Assembly: GCA_013423325.1 (NCBI GenBank)
Contig: BLJB01000270.1
Coordinates: forward strand, 25,300-89,299
Reading direction: 5' to 3'
Length of the DNA: 64,000 nt
DNA from: Usnea hakonensis
Taxonomy: Eukaryota; Ascomycota; Lecanoromycetes; Lecanorales; Parmeliaceae
Each line of letters opens with the position of its first letter. Position 1 is the first letter of the stretch. Below the pieces are notes generated by a model, which saw only the letters and a list, made by a program, of their open reading frames with translations, ran no database searches and was not told the DNA's origin. Shown in pieces: positions 1 through 11,766 of the stretch. A program made the translations under genes and the position numbers.

Positions 1-799
1 GGTGATGTCAGCGGTATGAGGTTGTAAAGTGTTTGCATCTATGGGCTGTGGTTTGAGATCAATCTCCACCGCCAGAAGGCATTCCTCTAATCTCATAGAA
101 TGGCTTAGCACGCAACGTCGCTGCAAACGCGTCTGAATAGGACTACGGTAGACTGGATGTGACAAAGCTTGTTCTGTTAGGAAGGAGATACCTCCGCGGT
201 ACAAGACTGCCTTACTTTGGAGTCGTCATATTGGAATTTCTGGGTGTCGTATGATGCTTCAAATATCCCAAGTAATGTAACTTCTTAAAAGTACGGTACG
301 AGGCGTAAGTACTTTAGTAAGTATTTTGATTAGATCTGTGAAATAAGTTGAGCTAGTTGAGGCTCGCAGCCCTATGATGCTTGGCACTTTTTTTTTTGCG
401 GCTGTACCTCGGTACATATAAAACTATGTGGAAGGAACATACCATGAAGGGCACCAGACTTGTTAGCTCGCAACCATGTTTCCTCGCTCAGACTCTCCAG
501 ATTTCTCCTGGAATATTCGTCGAGGAGGAAGAAGGATGCGACTCTCGTTCCTCAATTGGCTGGAGCGCTCGCAATCTTGTTTCTGCAACATGATGGCATG
601 GGCTGAGCTAGTCCGGAAAGATATCCAAACGCTGACAAAAGCTGCAAATTTAACCGATTTTAGAAGCTACGTGAGAGATAGAAGGCTGCAGCCTTGTCAA
701 CGTCCAAACTGCTGACCGCCGATCAAATCCACCTTCATGCGCTTCTTCTTGTCTATGGGCATTTGAGCATCAGAGAATCTCCCTAGGGACACCGACAAA
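1..799. other. Upstream intergenic stretch, no gene seen
   Basis: Only short overlapping open frames occur here and none shows a recognisable domain. A homopolymer run of T lies at about 390-397. The stretch leads into the first exon of the NLR-like gene and probably holds its promoter, but I could not identify a specific element. Confidence 0.5.
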
Positions 800-3700
800 A
801 TGGATACAGACTCCAGTAAGGGGCTACGATTGCTCTCTCTAGGTGCGTGGGCTGCCATCTAATAGTATCTATGGCTTGGATTGACTCTGCTCTGCTAGAT
901 GGAGGTGGGGTGCGAGGACTTGCATCACTATTGATTCTAAAGCGTATTATGTATATTATCGATGGTAAGCTTGGTCCAGAGATTGCCCGGCCGCTTCTGC
1001 CTTGCAATCACTTCGACATGATCGCAGGTACTTCTACCGGCGGGTGAGTGTGGTAAAACACTCGACAGCCGCTCATGAGAGTTGACATTTCAAGGCTCAT
1101 TGCCATCATGCTCGGAGTTCTTCGCATGGATATTGATACGTGCATATCCAAGTATCTGAGCATGGCACCGCAGATCTTCCCTGAAGAGGGCTTTTTCTCG
1201 GGCAGCAAATGGGGCAAGATCTTCAAAGGAGTCAGAGGTGAGGCGCGGTTCGATGCGAAGAACCTTGAAAAGGTGATCAAAGATATGGTTTGCGAGGCTC
1301 TTGGAGATCAAAAAGAGGACGCTCCTCTTCAAACCAACCAGCCAGAAGAGGGCCTGCGGCAATGTCGAACGTAGGCTCTTCAAGCCTCCTCTGCGTATGA
1401 AAGTCGGCTGATCTAGTCTCCAGCTTTGTCTGCGTCACAAACAAGGACGTTGGTAAGCCATTCCGGCTTCGGACTTATCGCAGCGCGTGGGAGCCTGGCA
1501 CTGAATGTACCATTTGGCAAGCAGCTCGAGCGACATCTGCGGCTCCACTCTATTTTCCATCTGTAAGGTTCGGTGAGCCTCCTACAAATTATGTAGACGG
1601 AGGCTTGAACTACAACAACCCGGTACGCTCGCTTTATGACGAGGCTAAGCATGTTTGGGGCAAATCGCGCAGAGAAATCAAGTGCATCATCAGCATCGGG
1701 ACCGGAGTGCCCCCATTAAAGTCAACAGGTGATACAGGGAAACAAGTACTTAAATGGGTGATAGACATTGCTACGGATACGCAGAGAACCGCTGATGAGT
1801 TTGCCGACGAGATGGAGCACTTGGCAGGGATCGCACCGGTCAGTTACTTTCGATGGAATGTAGATCGTGGTTTGGAGAAAATGAAACTGGAAGAATGGAA
1901 GGACTTCGACATACTTACTGGTGCGACATCTTACTACTTGAACAGTCGCAAAGCAGATCTGGACAGATGCGCGAAAATTCTACTGGGACTAGATGGTGCG
2001 TAGTTGAAGATGACCAAACATGTACTTTTACAACTTCTAATAATCCCAGCCAGTGAAAAGCTTTCAGGGAATCCTATGTTTCTCTCAGACCTGCCAAGAC
2101 CTAGAGATGTTTTTTTTGGTCGTGCTTCGGAACTTGCTCAACTACGCACGATGCTATCTTTGAGCACAGTTGGGATTCCTCGGCAGCGGATAGCGATTCT
2201 CTGCGGGCTTGGTGGGTTTGGTAAGACTCGAATTGCGATAGAATATCTTAAAAAACATCAAGAAGACTACTCTGCCATACTTTGGATTAATGCTGCCACA
2301 TACGATAGTGCCGAAGAATCCTTTGCACAGGCTGCAGATGTCTTGAAATCGAGACTCTCCTTTCAACCAGATGCACCATCAGTGGGTGTGAGAGCGAATA
2401 TACAACTCGTTCATCAGTGGCTTGCTTCCAGCAAGAATATTGATTGGCTTATGGTAGTTGACAGCCTGGATGATTTGGAAAGCTTCGATAGTCGAGATCT
2501 CGTGCCCCAATGCAGTCACGGTAGCATCATCATTACTAGTACATCGTCAAACACCCTGGACGTTTTCAACGCCCAGGGCCTCGAGCTAGGCGGTTTAAAA
2601 ATGTTCGATGGCTGCCAGATGCTACTGCATGGTGTAGGCGCTGAAGCTAATATGGAAAAAGGTAAACGCCTCATCCCATTCTCTGAAACTCTCCCTGATC
2701 ATGGTGAATCTCTCAGAACTTCCATCAAAAACTGTCACAGCGATGAGCGGAGTGCCTCTAGCTATAGAACAGGCGAGGGCCATGATTAAACAAGGCATCT
2801 CGGTCCCGGATTTTCTTGGGTATTATAGAACACAGTATCAAAAAGTGATGGATTTGAAACCAGAGAGAAGTGTATGGGATTACGACAAGAATATGTCGAT
2901 AGTTAGTGTTTTCAATATGATTCTGGAGAGAAACAAAAGAGATGGTAACGTCGAAAAGTTGCTCGCCTTCATTTCCTGTTTCGGCCCACGCCGAGTCGCT
3001 GTCGACTTGATGGGTCAAGTTCGGAAACCTGGCGGAAGCTCTTTATCTTCTGGTTCTGAATGGTCCAATCTTCACCACACGGATGAGATGATTTGGGTTG
3101 ACTGTTTATGGAATGATGGACTGGACTTTCAGATTACGACAAGGCGATTAGAAAGTGCGTGTGCTCTGAAGCGCAATAGGGACAGCGAGGGAAACATTAT
3201 CAGCATCTCACTTCATGATTCCATTACCCGGTGGCGATTCGAAACCCTGACAAAAGACATGAGGGAGAATTGGATTCTCGCTGCAGCCTACGCGCTGAGC
3301 AAATGTTTGCCCGAAGATGTTGTCGATCAAAACTCTCAGATGAGGTTGCTGCCACTTGTCAGGCATTTCTTCAATATTATTCGGCGCTACATGGAACCCC
3401 AAAACCTAGAAGCACCTGGTGGCAAGTTCTGCCAACAATACGGGAAATTGATGACTCGATTTGCGCAGCTATATCCCAATAGTCAGTACACGGTCGAAGG
3501 CGAATCAGTGTTCTCACAAGCAATCTCCTATCGTAAGATCCTCGAAGAGCCATCATGGCCAAAGGGTCGACGATCGCTACTGCTGCTCAAAGGCTTTGCT
3601 ATGATGCTCTCAAAAAACGGCAAGATGGAAGATGCTGCCGAGACAGTGAAGGCTCTCCATGACGCAAGCATAGAGCAACTTGGTCCCGGGGATGAAGTTA

Positions 3701-4764
3701 CATGCTGGGCAGCGGGTCGATTACCCGCTGTGAGGGACACGAAAAATCGAAATGCCAATGATGAGCGTCGTGCGATAGTAGCATCTCAAGGTGGAAAACT
3801 AGGTTCTTCGACACCTGGACTCACATCTAATGAATCTCTGCAAGTCAGTCCTCCGCGTCTAGTATATGATTATGATGATAAACCGACTACTCGCCTCATA
3901 GATGCCGCAACAGCTGGTGACATAGAAGCCATTATACTAGAGTTGGCTCGTGGAGCAGATGTAAACGATAAAACTACGGACTCACTTACCGCCTTGTCAG
4001 CAGCATCACACTTTGGTCATGTTTCGGCTGTTCGACTGCTGCTCCATCATGGCGCTGATATCAATGCTAGGGATGGAATTTGGGGCACTGCGCTATATAG
4101 AGCGTCCTATAGAGGTCACTTAGTAGTGGCTAAGATGCTGCTAAGGTGCGGGGCCGATGTCAATCTTTGCGCTGAATCGAATGGCACTCCCCTATCTCTA
4201 GCGTCATGGAAAGGTTATATTGATGTGGTCGAGCTATTGATAAAGAACGGTGCCGACGTCAATCTTTGCATTGGATCGAGTGCCACTCCTCTAGATTCAG
4301 CGTCATGGCAAGGCCATCTTGCTGTGGTTGAGCTATTGCTAAGTTACGGGGCCAACGTCGATGCGCAGAACCGCTCTGATGGCACTGCGCTGCAAATTGC
4401 AGCTCGTCAAGGTCACCAGAGCATAGTGGAGCTGTTACTGGATAATGGGGCTGATATCAATGCTCAGCATGGTAACTTCGGCAATGCTTTATGCTGTGCG
4501 GCTCGCAAAGGTAACCAGAGTCTAGTGGAGCTGTTACTAACAAAGGGAGCTGATGTCAATGCTGAGTCTGCTACATATGGCAACACCGCTTTGCACGTTG
4601 CAATTTCCAATTGCCACGGGCATATAGTGAAACTACTTTTGGAAAACGGTGCGGACGTCAATGCTAGAAGTCGTATGGGCACGCCACTGTATATAGCTTC
4701 GTCACGGGGCCATACTGATTTGGTGGAAATATTGAAGGCTGCGGGTGCTCGCGACGATGACTAG
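800..4764 (+). CDS. Patatin-NB-ARC-ankyrin STAND (NLR-like) protein
   Basis: Six exons join in one frame: 800-842, 899-1043, 1095-1370, 1424-1995, 2050-2661 and 2717-4764 (3696 nt, 1231 aa). The N-terminal patatin lipase domain (about residues 8-330) has the oxyanion loop GGGVRG (16-21), nucleophile motif GTSTGG with Ser60, and the catalytic Asp in DGG (Asp213). All three are intact only after splicing. The NB-ARC ATPase follows, with P-loop GLGGFGKT (about 398-405), a Walker B-like MVVDSLDD, a SIIITS segment and GVPLAIEQA. A poorly conserved helical stretch, perhaps degenerate TPR, leads to about nine ankyrin repeats (942-1229). Family knowledge: fungal STAND proteins of this build are thought to sense non-self and trigger a lipase effector, with links to heterokaryon incompatibility and cell death. 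The ligand here is unknown. The start was chosen because it gives the canonical short leader to the patatin motif. The model looks intact; the ankyrin count may be polymorphic. Confidence 0.9.
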
Positions 4765-7700
4765 AGCACAACCTCGTCTGATAGTCTACGGAAGCGGTTT
4801 GACTAATTACCTACATACCTCGTCTAAGCACTTCTACACCGATTGACCCTGTCCCTGAATCCGCGAGACCAACACCCAATCTTTTGCAACGATCAACAAA
4901 TGCTACGGTCTTTATCACGTTCCTCACAGTGTGCCCTTGTGAGAAAATTGCGTTCCTCGACGAGGCGGACTTCGCGGGCGTTCTTGTGTATCTTTCGGCT
5001 GAAACATACGTGAGGGTATCGCTACTTTGTTGCTGTTGAGAAAGAGAATGCTTTGACTTTTTTAGATGGATGGATGGTTGGGCTTTGGAGGTGGGTCGAT
5101 GGAGATTTGAGAGGAGGTTAATATCGCTGAAGAAAGGTTGGAGATTTTGTTGGTAGTCTCAATTCTTGTTGGTAAGTTTTATGATCTCTGGGGCTTCAGT
5201 TGAATTCTAATGAAAGGAACTTTTTTTTTTCCTCAAGGAAACTTTGAGTATTCTCTAAGTGCACTGTCATCATATTTCTGCAGTCCCTCTAGTCTCGTCT
5301 TACTTACTCTGACGTCTTCGACTCAAACATACTATACTTCTCAGACCCATCTTCAAGGTAATAGCACCAGAAAGTTTCACATCATGAAGGCACAGCCTCA
5401 ACACTACCTTGAAATTATCTTTAAGTACTTTGATCTGTTCATATTGCGTTATACAGCACTACGCTTTATACCTCGGTACAGGCAGTACACAGCTCAAACT
5501 CTCTCTACCTCTATCAAGTATACATTTCCGCGGCATCTCTTCTACCTACCTACCTTCTCTCCCTCCGAACAGCACATACGGAGCCCCAAGAATCGTGCTA
5601 TGCATTCTTTCGAAGTATTCTATACTGTAAGATATCGCTGGCTGTTACTCCCGTCTTGGATATCTGGTATTCTTTAACTTCCGTGCCGTAAAACCAGGGT
5701 GCGAGTTTCTTTGTCTGGCTACGTACGTAACGTCTGCGACGAGCGTCGATGCGAGTGCTATAAGAAAACTTGATACTCACATCTACCTAGCTTACCCATC
5801 CATCCATCCGTTACTAGCAACAATACCTCGGGCGCTGCTTTTCAGCGCTTATGTTGAATCCGTTTTTTCCCCTCTTCTCGGCTGTTCGGTAGCGCGCAAT
5901 GCGTTGCACTACTTTATGTTGAAGGTGTCTTATGACTGTTGAGGGGGTCCCGGTCAATCGACCGAGGTAGGTACCTAGGTTCGGGCGTTATGCTGAGGTG
6001 AGGTCCGAGGAAGCGAATTATGGGTAGTGGTAAAGTCTCTGATATATTCGACGCTGCAGGCAATCATTTGCACGACATTTTCTGTATGATGGACAAAGCT
6101 ATTAACGCTCTCCTTACTAATGATGGCATGGCATGGCTATATAACTCCCGGCCTCGATGCCCTAGGCGAATTCCCTTGCAACGAGGATCTACTCGAAGCT
6201 AAATCCCACAAGACTCGACGAGCCTCGACGCTAACGTGCTCTACAAGCCATACCCAAAGTCCACTCCAAAGAAAAAAATGGCTACTCTACTCACTCTACT
6301 TACATTACACCCTCCCCTCCCCTCACAGGCTGAATCCCATCCCACCTACCTACCTACATTTCCAAACGGTACTCGTACACTAAAAACCCTCCCTACCTAC
6401 CTACTCGAGATCTATATCCCTTATCCCCCCCCCTTCCGATCGACGCCCACCACAGCCCCACGACGCGCTCATGGAAACGAGCACCCATCGCAGTATCCCA
6501 TCCAAACCAAATAAGCATCATGTTTTCCCACACCGCAGATGCGTGGAGAATTTCCCCTCCCCTCCCCTCCGTCCGTTCTCCGTCCGGCTGCATGATTCAT
6601 GCCCTTATGCTAGTTAGCTTTGGTGTCTAGCTTGGGGAATGGGCAGTTTTGTCTCGTCCGGTGCGTGCGTGCATACGCACTCCTTCTTCTCTTCTCTTCT
6701 CCAACGTTGGAGACGTGGAAAGCTTGGTGCGTAAATGCATTGGAAGAGCACCGGAATGTTTGGCGCTCGCTGGCACGTAAGATGGTAGGGTGCTTGCTAT
6801 GCTATACTATATACCCCCCGTCGCGAGCTGGGCTCCTTCCCTTTCCTTCCCTTTCCTTTGCCTGACAAAGTGGCTGCAAAGCTTGTTGGCTGGAGCGGAG
6901 CGGGATATCGAGGCCTGGCTGAAATGAATGGATGTTGTGACTTATTTGGCTAGTTTATCTGTGGTTGTTGTGCCTTTTTTCTCTACACGATAAAAGGCAT
7001 GACTTGAAGCCCATCCCCCCCCCTCTCTCTCTCCTTTCCCCTGCTCTTTCTCTCTCTCTCGCTTTCTCACAATCACTACTACATACATACATATAAGTCC
7101 TGTCCCCCGCGGTTATCGTTCGAGGCGTCAAACACAAATGAGATGGACTAGGGAGTTACTTGGATATGTCTGTCTTTGTGGTGGGGGTAGGTTTTTGGAG
7201 GGAGGGGGGCTGCGGGGGGGATTTGTGTGGGGGGGGGGGGGGGGTGGGANNGGGGGGGGGGGGGGGTGTTGGAATGAGGCTGCAGTTGTAGGTTTATTCT
7301 TAATTAATTGTTTGTTCGTTCGTTCCTGGAGATAGTTAATAGTTACGTGGTAGAGGTATGTATGTATGGACCCCTTTCGTATCTTTTTTTTTCCCTTTTT
7401 TTTTTTCAATTTGCATTGGACTGGGAATCTTGAATGTGGTTAGGATTAGTAGATTGACGCGCTTGTTTTAAATGGGGTTTGTCGATATGATGGGTGTGTA
7501 TTTGTGAGAGAAGAGAGGTTCTGCCTGGGTTGGGGTTGTAGGGGGGGGATAGAGGACGGGTTTGGGATTGGAGTATGGGTTCTTTGCTTGCTTTCTGGTT
7601 GGAAATTGGAGATCATGCGGTGGGGAAGGGAGTTGTGCGTGGTGGGTGTGTGGGAGGGAGGGGGCTGGGTGATGGATGGGTATATTGGGGTGGAGAGGAT

Positions 7701-8015
7701 GTTGGTGAGGTATGATATGCTATGCTGGCGTCTTTTGGTAAATACTAGTGCATCAGTGTTGTTTTGTTTGTACATTGTGAGACGTAGGTCATTAACTAAG
7801 TATTAGCTACACGCCCCAAGCTCGGAATCATACATAGCTCTGGGGCAAACGATAAGGTAGAGCGAACCCTTCCGTGGCAACGTGCGTGTGTACAGAACGG
7901 GTATCGAGAATTTGAGGAAAGGAAATAGTCGTGAACATTTTTTTCTCATGCTTGGGACGCTCTTCAAGGTTTGAGTAAGGGACTGAAAGACGTCGCGGCA
8001 TATGTTTGTGCGTAT
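4765..8015. other. Long low-complexity intergenic region
   Basis: No convincing gene was found in this 3.2 kb. It contains C/T-rich tracts (6300-6600, 6830-7060), (CATA) repeats near 7081-7097, and strongly G-rich plus-strand tracts at 7190-7270 and 7500-7700. The open frames across it are rich in Pro/Ser/Thr or Gly because of this skew and look spurious. Confidence 0.6.
7219..7266. repeat. Poly-G tract with two ambiguous bases
   Basis: A near-continuous run of G is interrupted by two N at 7250-7251. The Ns probably mark an unresolved homopolymer length rather than a biological feature, so the true length is uncertain. Confidence 0.85.
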
Positions 8016-8688
8016 TTACACTTGCGTGGTGGGGCCGAATGTAGTGGATGGGCCTGCGGTGTTGGTTTTTGACCGTCCGCTGCGGCCGCGTAGGACTTCG
8101 AGTGCGAGCAGTACTGTTGTGGCGACGAAAAGGGCCCTGGGGGAAAAAGGGGACAGTCAGCCACGAATCACACCCCAAAACAAAACAACAGGAAAGCAGC
8201 GCAAAAGCCCGCGCGAGCGCACAAGACTCACCACTCCAACGCCCCAAACACACTCGCCGCCTCCATCTCCCCGCACCACCGCCCCACGATCCCCCCGCTC
8301 CCACACGCATTGTAGTAATCCCCAAAGCCGTCGCCAATGTAGACCTCGGACGCGCTGTGCCGGAACACGGCGAGCGCGATGAAGCCGGCGAACCAGAATA
8401 GCATGGTCAGGGCGTCAAGGGCGAGCATGGCGAATGGGTGGGCGACCGCGGCGATGAAGCGCGGGGCTAGGGAGAGGTAGAGGAGGATGAGGAGCGTCCA
8501 GACGGAGACGAAGATCATGAAGCTGTTTTGGGAGGGACTGAAGCCGTAGGATGCGACTAGGGGAGGGGGTGTTAGTGGGGGGGTTTGGTTTGCTCGGGGG
8601 AGGATGTACCATGGGCGGTGAGGCCGAGGACGACGAGGGCGAAGAGAGCTTGGATGGCGCGAATGACGATGATTATTAGGTCGAGCAT
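8016..8688 (-). CDS. MARVEL-domain membrane protein (Nce102-like)
   Basis: Three exons on the minus strand (8688-8610, 8556-8232, 8136-8016) give 174 aa. The splice sites are canonical (GT-AG; introns of 53 and 95 bp) and each junction keeps the frame. The protein starts MLDLIIIVIRAIQ and has four hydrophobic helices separated by short loops. A Cys-containing extracellular loop (about residues 100-120) precedes the last helix, and the tail ends in TTQV. The length, four-helix MARVEL layout and short polar tail match the Nce102/FHN1 family. Those proteins organise plasma-membrane eisosome domains and were once called non-classical export proteins. The identification rests on topology and general resemblance, so another MARVEL subfamily is possible. 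The 3' neighbour is far off and no co-regulation is evident. Confidence 0.82.
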
Positions 8689-11600
8689 GGTTGTTGGTGG
8701 GTGGTGGAGGTGGTGGTGCTGTACAGTAGGAGTCGCTGGGGCTGCTGGTTAAGGGATGGGTTCTGGGTGAGGAGGAGGATTGCTGTTGGAGAGGTTGTGT
8801 AGAAGAAGAGAGGGGAAGAGAGCTGAGAAGAAGAAGCAGAAGCACATGGTTTGCGAAAAGGGCGGTAAGGCAAACCAGTGTGTTATTAGTTATTAGAGCA
8901 AGGTTTGTCTACTTACCTTAGGTAAAGTAGTAAGGTATAATTAGAAGTGAATATCGACGGCGGCCTGTGACCTATCATTTATTTCAATCACGTGGAGCAG
9001 TGGCGCAGTGGCGCAGCAACTGAATCATTTTCTCGCGTAATTTCGGTCTGGATTCTGGATGCATTATTGGGGGCTTCTTGGCAGGCGGCTACTTTTACCT
9101 TTTGGTTTCGCCATGTCAGGTACGGGAATCGTCCTATTCGATGAGAGCAGAGCAGCTCTCTTTTCGCGCTGAGCTTTCACGTGTTACTTCAGATGTGTTC
9201 AGTTTTATTTTATGGCATTTGAAACGTGTTCTGGGCTCACATTATTGTCGTTTGACGCCAGAAAATAATCAACGCCCATGGCCCATAGGTATATTTGACG
9301 GGACACCTCCAATATTCTCTGGATTCAATTTATGATTAATCATCAGCTCGCACAGCCTCGAGTGTCCCAATTTGTCTGCGCCTACCTCTATTACGTCTCG
9401 ATTCGTGGTGTGATGATGCATGTGACTGACCCCAGCACACACACCTAAAAATGCATCCTATTGCATGCTGATACGCTCGAGCTGAGGGATGCATTGCAGC
9501 ATCGAAAATGGTGGGGGCGGTATGATTTTATTCGCCGTGAGCAAGGGATGAAGGCTGCTCCCAAGGCTGCTCGCTCAGCTGGACGCGCCTGGAAATCCAC
9601 CACGGGACGCACGGTCGTCGATAATTAGCCCTTGTAGGCTGTGAGACTAGTCTGGATGCCGTTTTGCAGCCACACGTGATTTTTGAACAGAGGAGCCTTT
9701 GGGGTTCAAAAGATTGATCACGTTTGCGGCACTGCTTCTAATTGATTTTTGGTGGCAACCTGCTGCTACGTCTGATTTTGCCGCGGGATTTCATTCATGG
9801 GCCGGGTTTCGAGTGACAAGGTACGCTGGTCCACGAAGCTAGCTTTGTTACGTTGACTGGAATAAATGAAGCTGTTTGATTAAACGCAAGCGCTCTTTAT
9901 TGCGCTACTGTTTCCGCTCAAGTCTGGATGGGTGTTCTTTGTGGATTGTAGACGGTATAGGAAGAATGTCTTGTTTTGGAATCGACAATTTAAATCCCTT
10001 TTATTGGCCACGGTAGGATTGCGGATGGTGGCTTCTTCGTTGATAAGAGGTCGTATATATCCGGATAGCTGACCACTTACATTTCATGAGACACGTTGGA
10101 CCCTGCCTCCACAAGTGGAATAGGGAAGAATCCTTGACTCGGACTATCGTAGTCTTGGTCATTGAAAGAAGGCCGAAGACATCTATACACACGAGTCAAA
10201 ATGAAAAACTTCCGCCTTAATCTTTTACTCGAGTTTGGAAAGGCAGTGACGAGACACGCATCTGGCTTGGCGTCCTGGCTCATTGCCTTGATTTCCTTTT
10301 GAACATGTCTTCACATTTTTTGTGCGCTATAGCAAAAAAGGGATCTCATATGTCAACCAGAATGATGTGGGGAGCGACAAGACATGTGACTATGATACCC
10401 ACCACCGTGGTTTATGATATCACTAGGTACGAATGGATCATGCGAAGGCTAAGAAGATGATTTATGATATGGTTGATGATCGTCTTGAGGCATCATGTTT
10501 GGATGGTGGGGAAGGCTTCAAGGGAGCGGAACCTAGGGCGGAAAATATGCAACACTGTACATGGTGCGTGGTACACTCGTGCCTTGGGTATGGCTGCTTT
10601 CCGAAGCAATTATCCTACCAAGTGCGGGCCCACCTCATGTTTCCAGCGTCCTCATTGAGAGCTACTTTGGAGGTCCACTAACAAAAGCTTGAACCCGGTA
10701 TATTCAGGATGAGCTACTGCGCTTCATGGCAGGACAGAAGATGCCCCAACGTCCCGATAAGGTGTCAATGGTAATTGAGATCGTCCAAAGCGTACAGTAT
10801 TGATCAAGGGAAAAACGGTCTGAGACTCTCTCCAGTTAGAAACATGTCAAGTCCTCAAGCGAAAAATAGCGAACAATGCTTGCCTTTGAGATCGGCAGTT
10901 CCCGTGCCATTATATGGTTGCGGATGCCATGGCTTCTGGTTCCATAAAGACGAATTCTGCAGAGCTAGGAACGCAAATACTCCTTTGTACGAGCGAATAT
11001 GAGCCCGCCTTTGATCGTCGGGTATCTACCTACCTAGGTGGATTCCAAATCTCTGCAAGCTTCGCAGGACGTTGGCTTATTGTTTGGCACATAGATTAGG
11101 TTTGCCATTCTGTAGAAGTTGGGAAACACCGCTCTCACGGAATCTTCTCAATCAGTCCATAGCTGAATCAAACAGCTAGGTTTGGTCAGAACAAATGGCG
11201 TATCAATCGTACTCTCAGGAATCTTCTACCTAAGATAAAGAGACTTTTTCCTCAGGCTTACTTCTTTGATGCAATCAGCAAACCTGCCTCAAATGTCACA
11301 TTCGATATTGCCAAACTCTCTACAAACAGCAAATCAGTCTATTCACAAAATCTCCTTCCGTCTGTTAGGCAACAGCAAGGAAGTACTAATAGAGGCTCCT
11401 TTCGCCTCATTACTCCTCCCCAAGCATCACTGTTCATAGCAAAATCAAATTACTCAAACAAGCCTTCGGAATCAATAACGCTACAATCCCAATGCCAACT
11501 CTTCCTGATCGCAGCAGGGACCCCCGCTCATATGACCAAGACAAGAGAAACCAATCAGAAAGAACTCCAGTAAACTCAAAATTGGACAGAGGAACTTTGA

Positions 11601-11766
11601 AGTCGAGCTCCTCCAGTCGGATTGCGCCTATCGCCAAGACGCGGGAAAGTGGACGGTCGAATGAAGAAAGTCGCTCTAACTTTGTGGGTCAAGCTCACCA
11701 ACTCAATGGTAGAGCGAAGCGAGATGAGAGTTCTGCGCGAGATAGCGTTGGGTCACATGCCAAGTC
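8689..11766. other. Intergenic region, nothing recognised
   Basis: About 3.1 kb without a recognisable domain on either strand. The open frames are short and have no family resemblance. A short direct repeat of GTGGCGCA occurs near 9000-9014. The last few hundred bases before 11767 include open frames that could hold an unrecognised 5' exon of the Argonaute gene. Confidence 0.5.

Noticed and set aside
7828..8401. Other open frames around the MARVEL gene
   Set aside because: They are read-throughs of its introns or shadows in other frames; only the spliced model gives four clean membrane helices.
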